Assembly (NCBI GenBank): GCA_905182865.1
Contig: CAJJCY010000003.1
Location: forward strand, 650,054 to 714,053
Direction of reading: 5' to 3'
Source: an uncultured SAR324 cluster bacterium
Lineage (GTDB): Bacteria; SAR324; NAC60-12
DNA: 64,000 nt
Position 1 is the stretch's first letter. The number at the start of each line of letters is the position of its first letter. The notes below the pieces were generated by a model. The model was not told the origin of the DNA and did not search any database. It saw nothing but the letters and a program-made list of their open reading frames with translations. Shown piece by piece: positions 27,985 through 38,007 of the stretch. The position numbers were made by a program, and so were the translations under genes.

Positions 27985-30166
27985 ATGGTCAACAAAAATA
28001 CAGTCTGGTGGCTTTCCGGCATAATGTTGCTTGGAGCTGTGTTCCACTTGTCGATTTACAACTTAGAGCCTTTGTTTATGGATTCAGCGTATTATGCTTC
28101 CTTAGGACGAGCTATTGCAGAAGGCGACTACCTGCTTCAAGTCAATCATTTGAGTGACAAACCACCTTTATTTTTTTATATTCAGGCACTTTGTTTTGAG
28201 TTGTTGGGTGTCTCGGAATCCGTTGCGGTTCTTCCGAGTTTTATAGGAGGGATGATTAGTATAGGCATAATCTATTTATTAGGAAGAGATTTAAAAAACT
28301 CTGCTGCGGGTTTACTGGCAGCTTTCCTTTTTGCAATTTCGCCCATGAGTGTGTGGCTTTCAGTATGGGGGCTAGCAGATTCTCTATTCATGACAGTTAC
28401 GTTGTTGTCGTTTTGGACATTAATACATCGTCGATTTTACTGGACAGGTTTCTTGATTGGGATAGCTTTTGGTATAAAACAAACAATCCTTTCCTTTGGA
28501 CCGCTCTATTTCCTCTGTCTGCTAATAATCGAATTCCATCATCATTCCGGAAAAGAGGCTCTTAATTCTGTCATCAAAATCTGTTTTCAAAATGATGCCA
28601 GGATTTTTTTCTGTTTTTTTACCAGTTCTATATTGGGGTATGTTTTTAACCAGCGAAAGGATGAAACTTTTCAAATGGACTACAGGTTTTGTTTCAGGAA
28701 CACATGATCACTCAATTTTGAGGGGACATCTCTTGAGCGCCTTTCAGTTTTGCAGAGGGGTTTGGGCGAAGTAGTTGGTTTGAGTTGGCACTGGATCATG
28801 GATTATTTATACTATCTATGCTTTTTCTTATGGGAAAAATATATCAGCAGTGGAGTCTAAAAAGACACTTGAATTAACGACAAACTCCATTTTTGCTACA
28901 ATCTATTTACACTCTTTTTCTTCTTCTTGCTGTTTTTGTAGCTCATAAATACATAGCGTTTTGGTATGTTTTCCCTGTTTTCCCTTTCCTGATCTTTGCA
29001 GAACCTTATTAGAATTGTATACGCCGATTTAGGTATTTAAATTGGAATAAAAATGCAAGAGGTAAGATAATAATAAGTATCTTGGGGGCGATTACTTTAA
29101 TAAGTGTCTTTTCATTTGCAACTGCAAGAGTTAGTCAAATTGGCGAAAATTTAAGGAATAGTCCTATTCAAGGGGCTCAAGAGATTATAAAAGAAATAAA
29201 ACCTTTTTTGCAGAATGGAGATAATTTTATTTTTGAAGAAAATCTGGGTTGGATGTTGCGCTACTATCTCTTTGGAGAAAAATACAGAAACCTTCATTAT
29301 GATTTTGGTGATGAAAACATGCAAAATATGAAAAGTATTCTTTTACAAGAACCGTATACTAATTTTTACCTTCTACTTTATCGTCCTAAATATAGTGATA
29401 TTGTACCAATAAACAAAATATTATCACCGGAGTATAGAGTTGAAGAAATTATTCGTAATAATAGAGACAACTTTCGTTTTTATAAAATAGTTCCGGTTTC
29501 CCCGAACTTCTTTCCGGATCACAAAAATTACCTGAGAAATGGGGGAAAGAATGGGAAACTTGGTGGTATGAAATCCTTATCCGAAAGTGGCCCGAAGCTA
29601 AAAATATAACAATTACGAGCCAGTGGAATGAGTCAGCACACCTATTTGAAGTTAAGTTAATAGCTGAGCAAGTTCCTTTTAAAGGTTTAGTAGTCAGCAG
29701 AATGGAGGTCTTAATTAAATCTCCAAAACCAAGTGTTACTCTTTCACAATTTTACAATTGGCCGGTTTTTCAAGAGCATCAAGGGATTTCAATGCAATTG
29801 TTAATAAATGGAGAAACTATGGAAAAATCCATTTTAGAACGGTTTAAACAGGTCAAAAAGATTCAATTCAGCACAGATCAATCCTTAACCAATATTCATG
29901 CGTTTGGTCAAGTAGAGAATACCTCACTTGAAATAGATACAGATGTACATTTGAAATTAGAGCCGGAGCTAGTTCGTGTTGATATACAGCGTTTTCTTCT
30001 CAATAACTGGGATTTGACCTGGTTTACAAATCTATTCAAGAATCATCCTATTCCTCCTTTAAAAGTGAATACCTTCCCATATTTAGGTCTTCGTCTAAAA
30101 AATGTTAAACAACAAAAAGGGTTGATCGTATTTGACTATGATTCTCCCTCAAGAAAGAGTCAATGA
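27985..30166 (+). pseudogene. GT39/ArnT-like membrane glycosyltransferase, multiply frameshifted
   Basis: An intact N-terminal part (27985 to about 28590) encodes a membrane protein with LEPLFMDSAYYASLGRAI and DKPPLFFYIQALCFELLG, the GT39/GT83-type catalytic loop with acidic residues, then helices. After about 28590 the reading moves through other frames (FFSVFLPVLYWGMFL; FILSMLFLMGKIYQQW; HKYIAFWYVFPVFPFLI) with stops, then resumes at 29082 as a last helix and a soluble C-terminal domain. A further one-base loss in an A5 run near 29530 splits that domain from 29702-30166. The soluble domain has EVLIKSPKPS and a beta-rich end I do not recognise. Repaired length would be about 725 residues. 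These enzymes use polyprenyl-phosphate sugars. Confidence 0.75.
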
Positions 30167-30282
30167 GGACAAACCAGCATTCCAAGCTCTGTACAGGAAT
30201 AGTTGTTCCCTGTTACAATGAAGAAGAAAGGCTCAAACTTTCAAAATTTTATAGATTGTTCAAAACAGATAACACCACCTAA
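30163..30282 (+). pseudogene. GT2 glycosyltransferase N-terminal remnant
   Basis: A 39-residue open frame starts at ATG 30163 and encodes CTGIVVPCYNEEERLKLSKF, the nucleotide-sugar-binding start of a family 2 glycosyltransferase, and then stops at TAA 30280-30282. The next gene repeats the same start motif (IIIPCYNEADRL) 180 bp later, so this looks like the leftover of a tandem duplicate or a recombination scar. Confidence 0.65.
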
Positions 30283-30330
30283 TTTTGCTTTGTGTTACAA
30301 GGTAATAATTAATTATAAAGATTAAAAGTA

Positions 30331-31066
30331 ATGAAAGTAAGTAATTATTATTCCTTGTTATAACGAGGCTGATAGACTAGATGTAAATAAGTTTATAGAC
30401 TACCTTTCTCAAAATACACATCTACATTTTCTCTTCGTAGATGATGGAAGTACTGACAATACCAGCAGAATCATTAAACAGATAATATCAAAATGCAATT
30501 CTATGGTTTCATTGCTAAAAAATGAGACCAATAAAGGAAAAGCAGAATCAGTAAGATTAGGAGTAATTGAAAGTTATAATATGAATCCGGACTATATAGG
30601 CTTTCTAGATGCTGATTTAGCAGCACCAATTAGTGAAATTGATAAGTTATTAAAGATAATTAAAAAAGATAAAACAAAGGAAGTAGTATTTGCTTCACGA
30701 ATTCAACTTATTGGAAATGAAATTAAAAGAAATTATTTCAGACATCTCATTGGTCGTTTATTTGCCACATGTGTAGCACTATTTTTGAAAATAAGAATCT
30801 ACGATACTCAATGTGGGGCTAAAATATTTTCAAGGAAGATTTGTGATGATATTTTTTACGAGAAGTTTATTTCACCATGGTTGTTTGATGTTGAACTTTT
30901 TGCACGGCTTTTAAATGTATATGGAATGGAAAAAACCATTCAAATGTCCTATGAGCATCCTGTCAGCAAATGGATAGATATTGATGGTTCTAAAGTTAAA
31001 CCTATCTTCTTTCTAAAGGCTCCTTTTGAATTGTTCAAGATTGTTAGACATTATAAATTGAAATAA
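30331..31066 (+). CDS. GT2 glycosyltransferase, dolichyl/polyprenyl-phosphate glucosyltransferase-like
   Basis: The coding frame runs to 31066 and includes IIIPCYNEADRLDVNKFIDY, LFVDDGSTDNT, NETNKGKAESVRLGV, IGFLDADLAAPI with the DxD-type metal site, and SPWLFDVELFARLL. This pattern matches the DPG-synthase/ALG5-like branch, which loads sugar onto a lipid phosphate carrier. The natural start is probably ATG 30331 (MKV), but one extra A near 30340 puts it out of frame, and the long open frame lacks an ATG until 30503. It is followed 4 bp later by a methyltransferase gene. AT content is high, unlike the backbone. Confidence 0.82.
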
Positions 31067-31070
31067 AATA

Positions 31071-31808
31071 ATGGATATAAGGGAGGCTAATAATTTTGAA
31101 GGTATTGAGGAGGAAGTTAACCATTGGTGGATTAAAACAAGGTTTAACTACATTAATGAAATCATAAAATATTATAATTCTAAAAATATAAATATTGTAG
31201 AATATGGATGCGGTACTTGTAACAACATCTACTATTTATTAAAAAGAAGTCCTCATTCTGCTACAATAAAATCCATAATTGGTATTGATCCCAACTTAAC
31301 TAATATTGAGAAACCAGATTGGGCAATAGATAGCAATTTTTTACTTAAAAATTCTTTTTCAAGTACAAATAAGGCCGACATTGTATTAGCCATGGATGTA
31401 CTAGAACATATTCAAGATGACCATTCAGCACTCATAGAATGGAAGCAAGCTTTAAAGCCAAATGGACTCTTACTTATTTCAGTGCCGGCATTCCAACATT
31501 TGTGGTCAGGACATGATATATTTCTCGGCCATTACAAGAGATACAACAAAAATAGTTTAAATGAACTTGCTGAGTCAGTAGGATTTCATACTGTAAAGAT
31601 TAATTATGCTTTTTCATTTATCTATCCGGTAGTATTATTACTTCGCAAATTATTGCCTCAAACATATAATAGAAATGGTGATTTGAAAAAGAGCAATAAA
31701 TTTATAAATATAATTCTCTACCTCTTAGGCTACTTAGAATATAAAGTAGGCGGTTCAAATTATTTTGGTACGAGTGTAGTAGGAATATTTAAAAATGAGG
31801 AGCGATGA
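31071..31808 (+). CDS. Class I SAM-dependent methyltransferase
   Basis: This 245-residue protein has the SAM-binding motif NIVEYGCGTCNNIYYLL at about residues 40-56, the acidic loop motif IIGIDPNLTNIEKP, ADIVLAMDVLEHIQDDHSAL and LKPNGLLLISVPAFQHLWSG. The last stretch, with GHDIFLGHYKRYNKNSL, is common in UbiG/Methyltransf_11 enzymes encoded in polysaccharide clusters. The substrate is unknown. It is 4 bp after the glucosyltransferase gene and overlaps the next open frame by 4 bp (ATGA), so it is in an operon. The base composition is very AT-rich. Confidence 0.85.
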   Translation: MDIREANNFEGIEEEVNHWWIKTRFNYINEIIKYYNSKNINIVEYGCGTCNNIYYLLKRSPHSATIKSIIGIDPNLTNIEKPDWAIDSNFLLKNSFSSTNKADIVLAMDVLEHIQDDHSALIEWKQALKPNGLLLISVPAFQHLWSGHDIFLGHYKRYNKNSLNELAESVGFHTVKINYAFSFIYPVVLLLRKLLPQTYNRNGDLKKSNKFINIILYLLGYLEYKVGGSNYFGTSVVGIFKNEER

Positions 31809-32239
31809 TATCAATAAAAAATACTTATAGTTTGTGGTTTATCTTTTCTGTATTTTTGTTTCAGGCTGTAATAATTCTGTATCCAGGTTGGCTTGTTGAT
31901 GATGCGGCTTTTTTCCTTTCCCGTCTAAAAAAACAATCTATTTTGAGATGTAATTGGTGGTTCTCACTTAGTAATCCTTCCGACAAGTTTATTCCATTTA
32001 ATAATTCGGATACCAATGGAAACACTTCCGATTTACTGTCATTACCGAAATCGTAATTAAAAACGTCTAATACTGTTAATGATAATTTTGGTTCACATAT
32101 AGATATTCCACCTACCATTCTTTCGCTGATTACTGAAAAACCTGTGATGGTGCATAGTTGGGGGAGAAGCCTGCTCGAACCTCCAAAAAGCAAATTACTT
32201 CTAAGTAGCGACATTAATTGTTTTAATGATGTTGTATAG
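31805..32239 (+). pseudogene. Chimeric remnant: membrane-protein start joined to sulfatase-like C-terminus
   Basis: An ATG overlapping the methyltransferase stop begins a hydrophobic helix and YPGWLVDDAAFF, the start of a GT39-type membrane enzyme. From about 31920 the same frame becomes unrelated soluble sequence, crosses a TAA at 32054-32056 and continues NFGSHIDIPPTILSLI and MVHSWGRSLLEPPKSKLL to TAG at 32237-32239. The HIDIPPTIL-GRSLL pattern resembles the C-terminal part of sulfatase/LTA-synthase-type alkaline phosphatase family proteins. It looks like a deletion joined the 5' end of one gene to the 3' end of another. The complementary strand has an open frame here that is only a shadow. 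Confidence 0.55.
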
Positions 32240-32406
32240 AAACTAATCATTTTTATTTTACAAAAAGATCAAAAGCAAATTTTTGAAAACCACACTGTGT
32301 ATAGAAAAATCTAAACATATTTTTATAGACTTCATTTGATTTTTCAAATTCTGCTTCCAATTATCTCTTTAATTACCACATAGTTAAATCTGAGTAGTTA
32401 TTTTGT

Positions 32407-33120
32407 TCAAAGCGTTTCTGCTCGTAGATATCCTATTGGAGGATTAGCCTTCGACTTGAATAACATCTCAAACTCCGTCAGAATATTGTTTTCGTTGTAT
32501 TCACTACTGTGCAGATCTGTGGTGTGTTCAACAATCTTGTAGTTCTCAAGCTTCTGCAAAATTTCGGTTACGGTTTCAAAATATTCGAGATGATCAGTCT
32601 TAAATCTCAATTCACCACGTGAACGAAAATAAGGATGCATTTTGGTGAGAAAATCAGCACTGAGGATACGGTGCTTGCGGCGGGCTTTTTTGGACCAGGG
32701 GTCAGGAAAATTGATGTGCATGCAATCTATGCTGTTGTGCGGACAGATATTCATCAATAAATTCACCGTGCTCTCGCATTAAAATTATGTTGCTGATAGT
32801 TTGCTGTTCAATTTTTTTTGCAGCCAGCACAAGTCGCTTATAACGCAATTCAAGGCCGATGAAAGAGTTCTTAGGATTCTCCTGAGCCCATTCAATAAGG
32901 TAACGTCCGGAGCCGCAGCCTATTTCCAGATGACTATTCCGGATGAAGCAGGGACATCCCCTTTTTTTCTGTCCCAGAGTTGCTGAAAATTATCAGGTGT
33001 AGGATGCGGAATTAGAAGTTCTGGATAATCGTAAACACGAGCCATGTACGGATTGATTTTTACCAGTTGCGCAAAAACTTCGGGATTGTCGTCACGGTGG
33101 TTTCGTGGGCGGAATCGCAT
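32407..33120 (-). CDS. trmB: tRNA (guanine-N7-)-methyltransferase TrmB, two frameshifts
   Basis: The start MRFRPRNHRDDNPEVFAQL at 33120 and LLIPHPTPDNFQQLWDR are typical of TrmB relatives. Near 32937 the frame changes and continues NSHLEIGCGSGRYLIEWAQE and FIGLELRYKRL, the SAM motif. Near 32730 it changes back to NSIDCMHINFPDPWSKKARR, the tRNA-binding catalytic motif, and runs to 32407. The net shift is zero, so one insertion and one deletion are needed; repaired length is about 237 residues. TrmB makes m7G46 in tRNA. It is divergent from, and overlaps by 16 bp, the recX start. Confidence 0.85.
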
Positions 33121-33851
33121 GGAGACAGGGAATATTGGAGTTAGTTGAAAATAAAAAATTAGTGTTTGTAGAAGCTGCTCATTTTTCTTATGACGGCACG
33201 GTGACACTTAATTTGAGTGATAAGCGTGAGCTCAAATTGGCTGCTGAAATATGGACCGGTTTAGGGCAGCCAAAAGACACAGCGCTTACTGACGAGCAGC
33301 AAGAATTATTGGAGAAAGAAGCCTGCTACACGAAGATACGCAACAAAACACTGAGCTTTCTCGCAACACGTGAGCATTCCGCTTTTGAACTACGTAGAAA
33401 GCTGCAACAACGTTTTTACAAATCAGCCGCATTTGATGTTTCTGCCTTGGTGGAGCGTTGCTTGCTGGAAATGCAAGAGCGCGATTTTCAAAGTGACGAG
33501 CGCTTTACCAATCGTTTTGTGGAATCAAAACTAGCGAACAATCCACATGGTCCATACAGGATTTTACAGGATCTTCAAAATCGTGGTATCTCCCGTGAGA
33601 TGTCAGATGAAATTCTGAAAAAACTCGGCAATCAGGAGTTGTGGCTGAAAAAAGCGCTAAAGTGCCTGGAGCGTTTGCATAAAAAAGGAAAAGAACAAAC
33701 ACCTGCAGTTTTAAACCAAAAACTTTACCAGCGCGGTTTCTCCTGGGAAACTATTGAACTGGCACTGGCAGAGTATCAAAACTTTATCAAACATTCTGAG
33801 TCCGGAGAATTAAATGCCGAACCGGAAACGTTCACTACTGAAAACCCATGA
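33105..33851 (+). CDS. recX: RecX-family regulatory protein
   Basis: This protein of up to 248 residues has the RecX helical-repeat pattern: NKTLSFLATREHSAFELRRK followed by LQQRFY, then DFQSDERFTNRFVESKLANN, HGPYRILQDLQNRGIS, and a C-terminal third repeat (LYQRGFSWETIELALAEYQN). RecX binds RecA filaments and limits recombination. The N-terminal 70 residues are an extra domain. The GTG start at 33105 overlaps the divergent trmB start, so an in-frame TTG at about 33135 is possible. No recA is seen in this window. Confidence 0.85.
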   Translation: MGGIAWRQGILELVENKKLVFVEAAHFSYDGTVTLNLSDKRELKLAAEIWTGLGQPKDTALTDEQQELLEKEACYTKIRNKTLSFLATREHSAFELRRKLQQRFYKSAAFDVSALVERCLLEMQERDFQSDERFTNRFVESKLANNPHGPYRILQDLQNRGISREMSDEILKKLGNQELWLKKALKCLERLHKKGKEQTPAVLNQKLYQRGFSWETIELALAEYQNFIKHSESGELNAEPETFTTENP

Positions 33852-33866
33852 CTCACAATTGTCGCA

Positions 33867-34640
33867 ATGCATAGACAAGATTTGCAAACTAATTCCGACT
33901 CTACGGAAACAGAATCTTTCAATCAATCAAATTTAAATTCTGGAGAAATTATCAATTCCGAAATAGATCAGCGTTTTCCTGAAAGGCTGAGCAAAGAACA
34001 CATCAATACTCTACCAATTCTATCGTTTGAAGGTAAGATTCATTTAATCACGGAAAGTAAAGATGTAAGTGAAGCAATAAAAATTTTGCGGCAGGAGCCT
34101 GTTTTGGGTTTTGATACTGAAACACGACCGACCTTCAAGAAAGGCGATCAGTATTCAGTTTCACTTTTGCAATTATCCACACGTGAAGAAGCATTTTTGT
34201 TCCGTTTAAACTATTTGGGGCTTCCGGAGGAATTGGCTTCTTTGCTGGCAGATCCGGATATTTTAAAAGTTGGAGTTGCCATTTTGGATGATATCCGGGC
34301 TCTAAGAAAATTGTGTAAATTTGATGCGGAAGGTTTTGTCGAATTGTCGAACATCGGGAGTGACCTGGGGATTGTGACTTGTGGTTTACGGAATCTAGCG
34401 GCTATTTTCTTTGGTGTCCGGATTTCTAAAAAAGAACAATTAACTAATTGGGAGCGTCCGGATCTTAACTCAAGTCAATGTCTTTATGCCGCTACCGATG
34501 CCTGGATTTGCTTAAAGATGTTCAAATTCCTGGAAAGAGAAAAAATTCTTCCTGAAAAAATAGTATGGAAAATGCCGGAACCTCAACCTCCAAAGTCAAT
34601 TCGCAGGTTCAAAAAAAAGAAACGGGAGCAGGAAAATTGA
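33867..34640 (+). CDS. DEDDy 3'-5' exonuclease (RNase D-like domain)
   Basis: The 257-residue protein has an N-terminal polar tail of about 60 residues and then the exonuclease core: Exo I in VLGFDTETRPTFKKG, Exo II around VGVAILDDIRALRKL, and Exo III in LYAATDAWICLKMF (Tyr and Asp of the DEDDy type). QYSVSLLQLSTREEAFLFRL is typical of the WRN/RNase D-like exonuclease family. It probably trims DNA or RNA 3' ends; which is not clear. Its TGA stop overlaps the recJ ATG by one base, suggesting coupling with the single-strand exonuclease gene recJ. Confidence 0.88.
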   Translation: MHRQDLQTNSDSTETESFNQSNLNSGEIINSEIDQRFPERLSKEHINTLPILSFEGKIHLITESKDVSEAIKILRQEPVLGFDTETRPTFKKGDQYSVSLLQLSTREEAFLFRLNYLGLPEELASLLADPDILKVGVAILDDIRALRKLCKFDAEGFVELSNIGSDLGIVTCGLRNLAAIFFGVRISKKEQLTNWERPDLNSSQCLYAATDAWICLKMFKFLEREKILPEKIVWKMPEPQPPKSIRRFKKKKREQEN

Positions 34641-36333
34641 TGTTGCCCCAAAAACAATGGTATGACTCATCTACAGCTGATCCAGAGCAAGTAAAACAAT
34701 TGTGCCGGGAGTGGAATACGAACCCGTATGTGGCAGAAATTCTTTTGCGCAGAGGCTACAAAACGCGTGAAGAAATTAAATCTTTTTTATTGCCCAGCCT
34801 CAATAATCTCCGTGATCCTTATGAACTTCGCCAGATGCGGGAAGCAGTGGATCTATTACAGGATACTATTGCTAAAAATCGGCGCATTGTAATTTTAGGT
34901 GACTATGACGTAGACGGAATCACGGCGACTGCTTTGATGCTGGAATTTTTACATAAATGCGGGAATCTGGATTTAGACTTTTTTATTCCGAACCGGATAA
35001 AACACGGTTACGGTTTGACTGAAGCAAGTACAGATATTTTGCTGGAAATGCGACCGGAACTGGTCATTACTGTGGACAACGGGATAACCGCCGCACGGGA
35101 AGTTCAGCGACTGAATGACGTAGGTATAAACACAATAATCACAGACCATCATCTAGCGGATCCGGGTTTGCTGCCTTCCGGAATCGTGGTTAATCCAAAT
35201 CATCCTGAATGTAAGTATCCTTTCAAGAAAATCTCCGGATGCGGCGTGGCTCTCAAGTTGATCATGTCATTGCGGAAATCGCTGCGTGACTCCGGATGGT
35301 GGACTGCCGAAAGACCAGAACCAAATTTACGAGGCATTCTTGATTTAGCAGCATTAGGCACGGTGGCGGATGTGATGCCACTTGTGGATGAAAATCGAAT
35401 ATTGACGCATCACGGATTGCTGGTGATGAATGAAAAACCGAGGCTGGCAATTCAGGTCCTGCAGAAATTGAAAAATGTTAAAACGATTACTTCGCGGACA
35501 TTAGGTTTTCAATTTGCGCCTTTACTGAATGCGGCAGGTCGTCTGGAAGATGCAGATATGGCAGTTCATTTTTTGCTTTCAAACGATCTTCAAGAGGCTG
35601 AAAAAATGGCAAAAAAACTTGATGCCACAAATATTGAACGACGTGAAAAAGAAGGCGAGATGCTGGAAACAGCTCTTGCTCTTGCTGAGACACAAAAGCA
35701 GTTTCCAGCTTTGATTTTGTCCTCTCCGGAATTCCACGAAGGGTATAAACGGTATCGTCGCTACCCGCTTGGTGGAACGTTTTTATAAGCCGGTGCTGAT
35801 ACTCAGTGAGCGTGACAGAAAAGTTGAAAGGTTCCGGACGTTCCATTCCGGAATTGCATTTGAAGGACGCACTTTCAGAATGTGGGGATTTACTGGATCG
35901 TTTCGGTGGACATGCCGCAGCTGCAGGCTGCAGTTTGATTCCAGGGAATTTAAATGAGTTCCGGAAACGTTTTTTTGCTTTTTGCCAGAAAAATATTCCT
36001 GAATCAATTGAACCTAAATTACAACTCGACGGCTGCCTGGAGTTTCCAAAATTAACGAACTTGTTTGTGGATCAGTTGGACCGCCTCCAGCCTTTTGGCG
36101 AAGGGAATCAGGAACCGCTATTTTCCATAGAAACTCCGGAATTACCATTTACGCTGCTCAAGGAGAAACATGTTAAATGGCAAGCTAAACGGAAATGTTG
36201 AAATTATAGGCTGGAATCGTGCAGAGACTCTTTGCTGAGAATCCACCTTCTACAACTCGCAGTTAATTTGGGTTTTAACGAATTCCGAGGAAGACGTAAA
36301 ATTCAACTGAATATTCAGGATTCACTGGTATAA
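34640..36333 (+). pseudogene. recJ: RecJ single-stranded-DNA 5'-3' exonuclease, several frameshifts
   Basis: The first 380 residues are a good RecJ: VILGDYDVDGITATALM with the DHH-type metal motif, VDNGITA, ITDHHLADPG, KISGCGVALKL, ALGTVADVMPLVDENR, and NAAGRLEDADMAV. After about 35741 (one extra G in the FHEG segment) the frame moves to GINGIVATRLVERFYKPVLI, near 35815 to GSGRSIPELHLKDAL followed by LLDRFGGHAAAAG, and after about 36180 it moves twice more, ending NEFRGRRKIQLNIQDSLV at TAA 36331. At least four breaks are needed. The start ATG 34640 overlaps the preceding stop. Probably non-functional as sequenced. Confidence 0.85.
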
Positions 36334-36373
36334 ATTTGTTTTAAACACACTAAAAATTCAATGAGAGATCGTC

Positions 36374-37069
36374 ATGGATGTTGCTGAATTTGACAAATTT
36401 GCAGATGAATATCATAATCTCCACCAAGAAAATATTCGGATTACCGGAGAAAACCCCGAGTATTTTGCAGAATATAAAATTCGTGATTTGACTAGAGTTG
36501 AGCAAATAGTTGGGGGAGAGGTCAATAATATTCTTGATTTTGGAACAGGTGTTGGAAATAGTATTCCCTTTTTAGCTCAATATTTTCCTGGAACAGGTCT
36601 CTTTGGAACTGATGTGTCAGATAAATCTTTGACTTTGGCGAAAGAACGATTTGATGGGTTTGGTGAATTTTCATTATTTGATGGTAAAACACTTCCATAC
36701 CCGGAAGGAAAATTTGATTTAGCACTTGCTACTTGTGTATTTCATCACATTCCTGAAGAGAAACATATACAACTTATTCAAGAAGTTTCCCGCTCTCTAC
36801 GGAGTGGAGGTGCATTTATGATTTATGAACATAATCCATTTAATCCATTGACACGCCATGCGGTCAATACTTGTTCCTTCGATGAAAATGCAGTTTTGCT
36901 GAAACGAGTTCAAGTAGCAAAACTGTTTGTGAAGGCAGGTATGGAGGTTGTCATGCAAGAGTATCGCGTTTTCTTTCCAGCTTTTTTAAAGTTACTCAGA
37001 CCTTTAGAAAAATATCTGACATGGCTTCCACTCGGCGCACAACACTTTGTTGTAGGTAAAAAACTATAA
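36374..37069 (+). CDS. Class I SAM-dependent methyltransferase
   Basis: This 231-residue protein has ILDFGTGVGNSIPFLAQYF (motif I), FGTDVSDKSLTLAKERF, FDLALATCVFHHIPEEKH and RSGGAFMIYEHNPFNPLTRH. The VFHHI plus YEHNP pattern is shared with the broken methyltransferase at 38008-38705, so these are paralogues within the glycan region. The substrate is unknown but is likely a lipid-linked sugar or polyprenyl-phosphate intermediate. The end overlaps the start of a GT2 pseudogene, implying an operon. Confidence 0.85.
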   Translation: MDVAEFDKFADEYHNLHQENIRITGENPEYFAEYKIRDLTRVEQIVGGEVNNILDFGTGVGNSIPFLAQYFPGTGLFGTDVSDKSLTLAKERFDGFGEFSLFDGKTLPYPEGKFDLALATCVFHHIPEEKHIQLIQEVSRSLRSGGAFMIYEHNPFNPLTRHAVNTCSFDENAVLLKRVQVAKLFVKAGMEVVMQEYRVFFPAFLKLLRPLEKYLTWLPLGAQHFVVGKKL

Positions 37070-37779
37070 GACTTTCCATCGTCATTCCATGTTACAACGA
37101 AGAGGAAATCCTACCCTTGACACTGGAACGACTGAATAAGTTGTCTAATGAGTGGATTTCCAGAGATAACCTTACAGAGATTGAATTTGTATTAGTTGAT
37201 GACGGTTCTCAGGACAGGACTTATGATTTGTTGACAGAGACCTCGAAAGCGGATAAACGTGTCAAGGTAGTACGGTTTTCCCGTAATTTCGGACATCAAG
37301 CAGCTCTGCTGGCAGGCTATGAGATGGCTCAAGGGGATGTAATTGTTTATCTAGATGCTGATTTGCAGGACCCTCCAGAATTGATTGGTTCCATTTTGGA
37401 TAAGATAAATGAGGGCTATGACGTGGTTTATGCGGCTCGTAAATCCCGAGGAATTGACTCTCTATTTAAGCGCAAGACGGCTGAAATATTTTATTTGCTC
37501 ATGAAAAAATTTGGTGCGGATATTATCCCCAATCAATCAGATTTTCGTATGGTTACATGACGTGCTCTCAATGCGTATTTAAAATTCCACGAAAATAATC
37601 TCATTATTAGAGCAACGTTCCCAATAGTTGGATTTTCTTAGTGTGTGGTTTATTAAGACCAATCGGAGCGTCTGGCAGGAGAAACGAGACACCCTTTTCT
37701 TAAGATGCTTGAATTTACGATAAGCGGCATAGCCACTTTTAGTGTTGTTTCTTTACGTATATGTTCGATACGGAAATAA
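37069..37779 (+). pseudogene. GT2 glycosyltransferase (ArnC/DPMS-like), copy 1, with in-frame stops
   Basis: The frame opens with RLSIVIPCYNEEEILPLTLE, FVLVDDGSQDRTYDLL, VVRFSRNFGHQAALLAGYEM and VIVYLDADLQDPPELIGSIL, the standard family 2 lipid-carrier glycosyltransferase core. It is stopped by TGA at 37558, then continues in the same frame with RALNAYLKFHENN, a TAG, a TAA and SERLAGETRH before TAA at 37777. There is no ATG at the start. Its closest relative in the window is the second copy at 41314-42131, with similar but not identical stops. The two membrane helices expected at the C-terminus are missing. Confidence 0.82.
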
Positions 37780-38007
37780 AATATTTGGTATTTGCAAAAT
37801 CCTTAAATCACTATTTAATTGAAGATCTGGAACAATGCTTAAAAAAATTAAATCTTTCTAGTAATAATTTTACATGCATATCAAAACTTACATATATAAA
37901 AAAAAATTAATTAAACTCTTGGAGACTGGTACAATAAATCTAGCTATTTTATTTAGGAGTTAATAGTAAGCTCTGAGATTTTTACATTCTTATAATAAGG
38001 TGATAAT
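37780..38007. other. AT-rich spacer after GT2 copy 1
   Basis: Very AT-rich non-coding stretch with no recognisable gene. It ends in an AAGGTG ribosome site ahead of ATG 38008, the probable start of the next methyltransferase gene. Confidence 0.5.

Noticed and set aside
31861..32250. Minus-strand frame of 129 codons
   Set aside because: The plus strand in the same interval encodes recognisable membrane-protein and sulfatase-like segments; the minus frame has no family resemblance.
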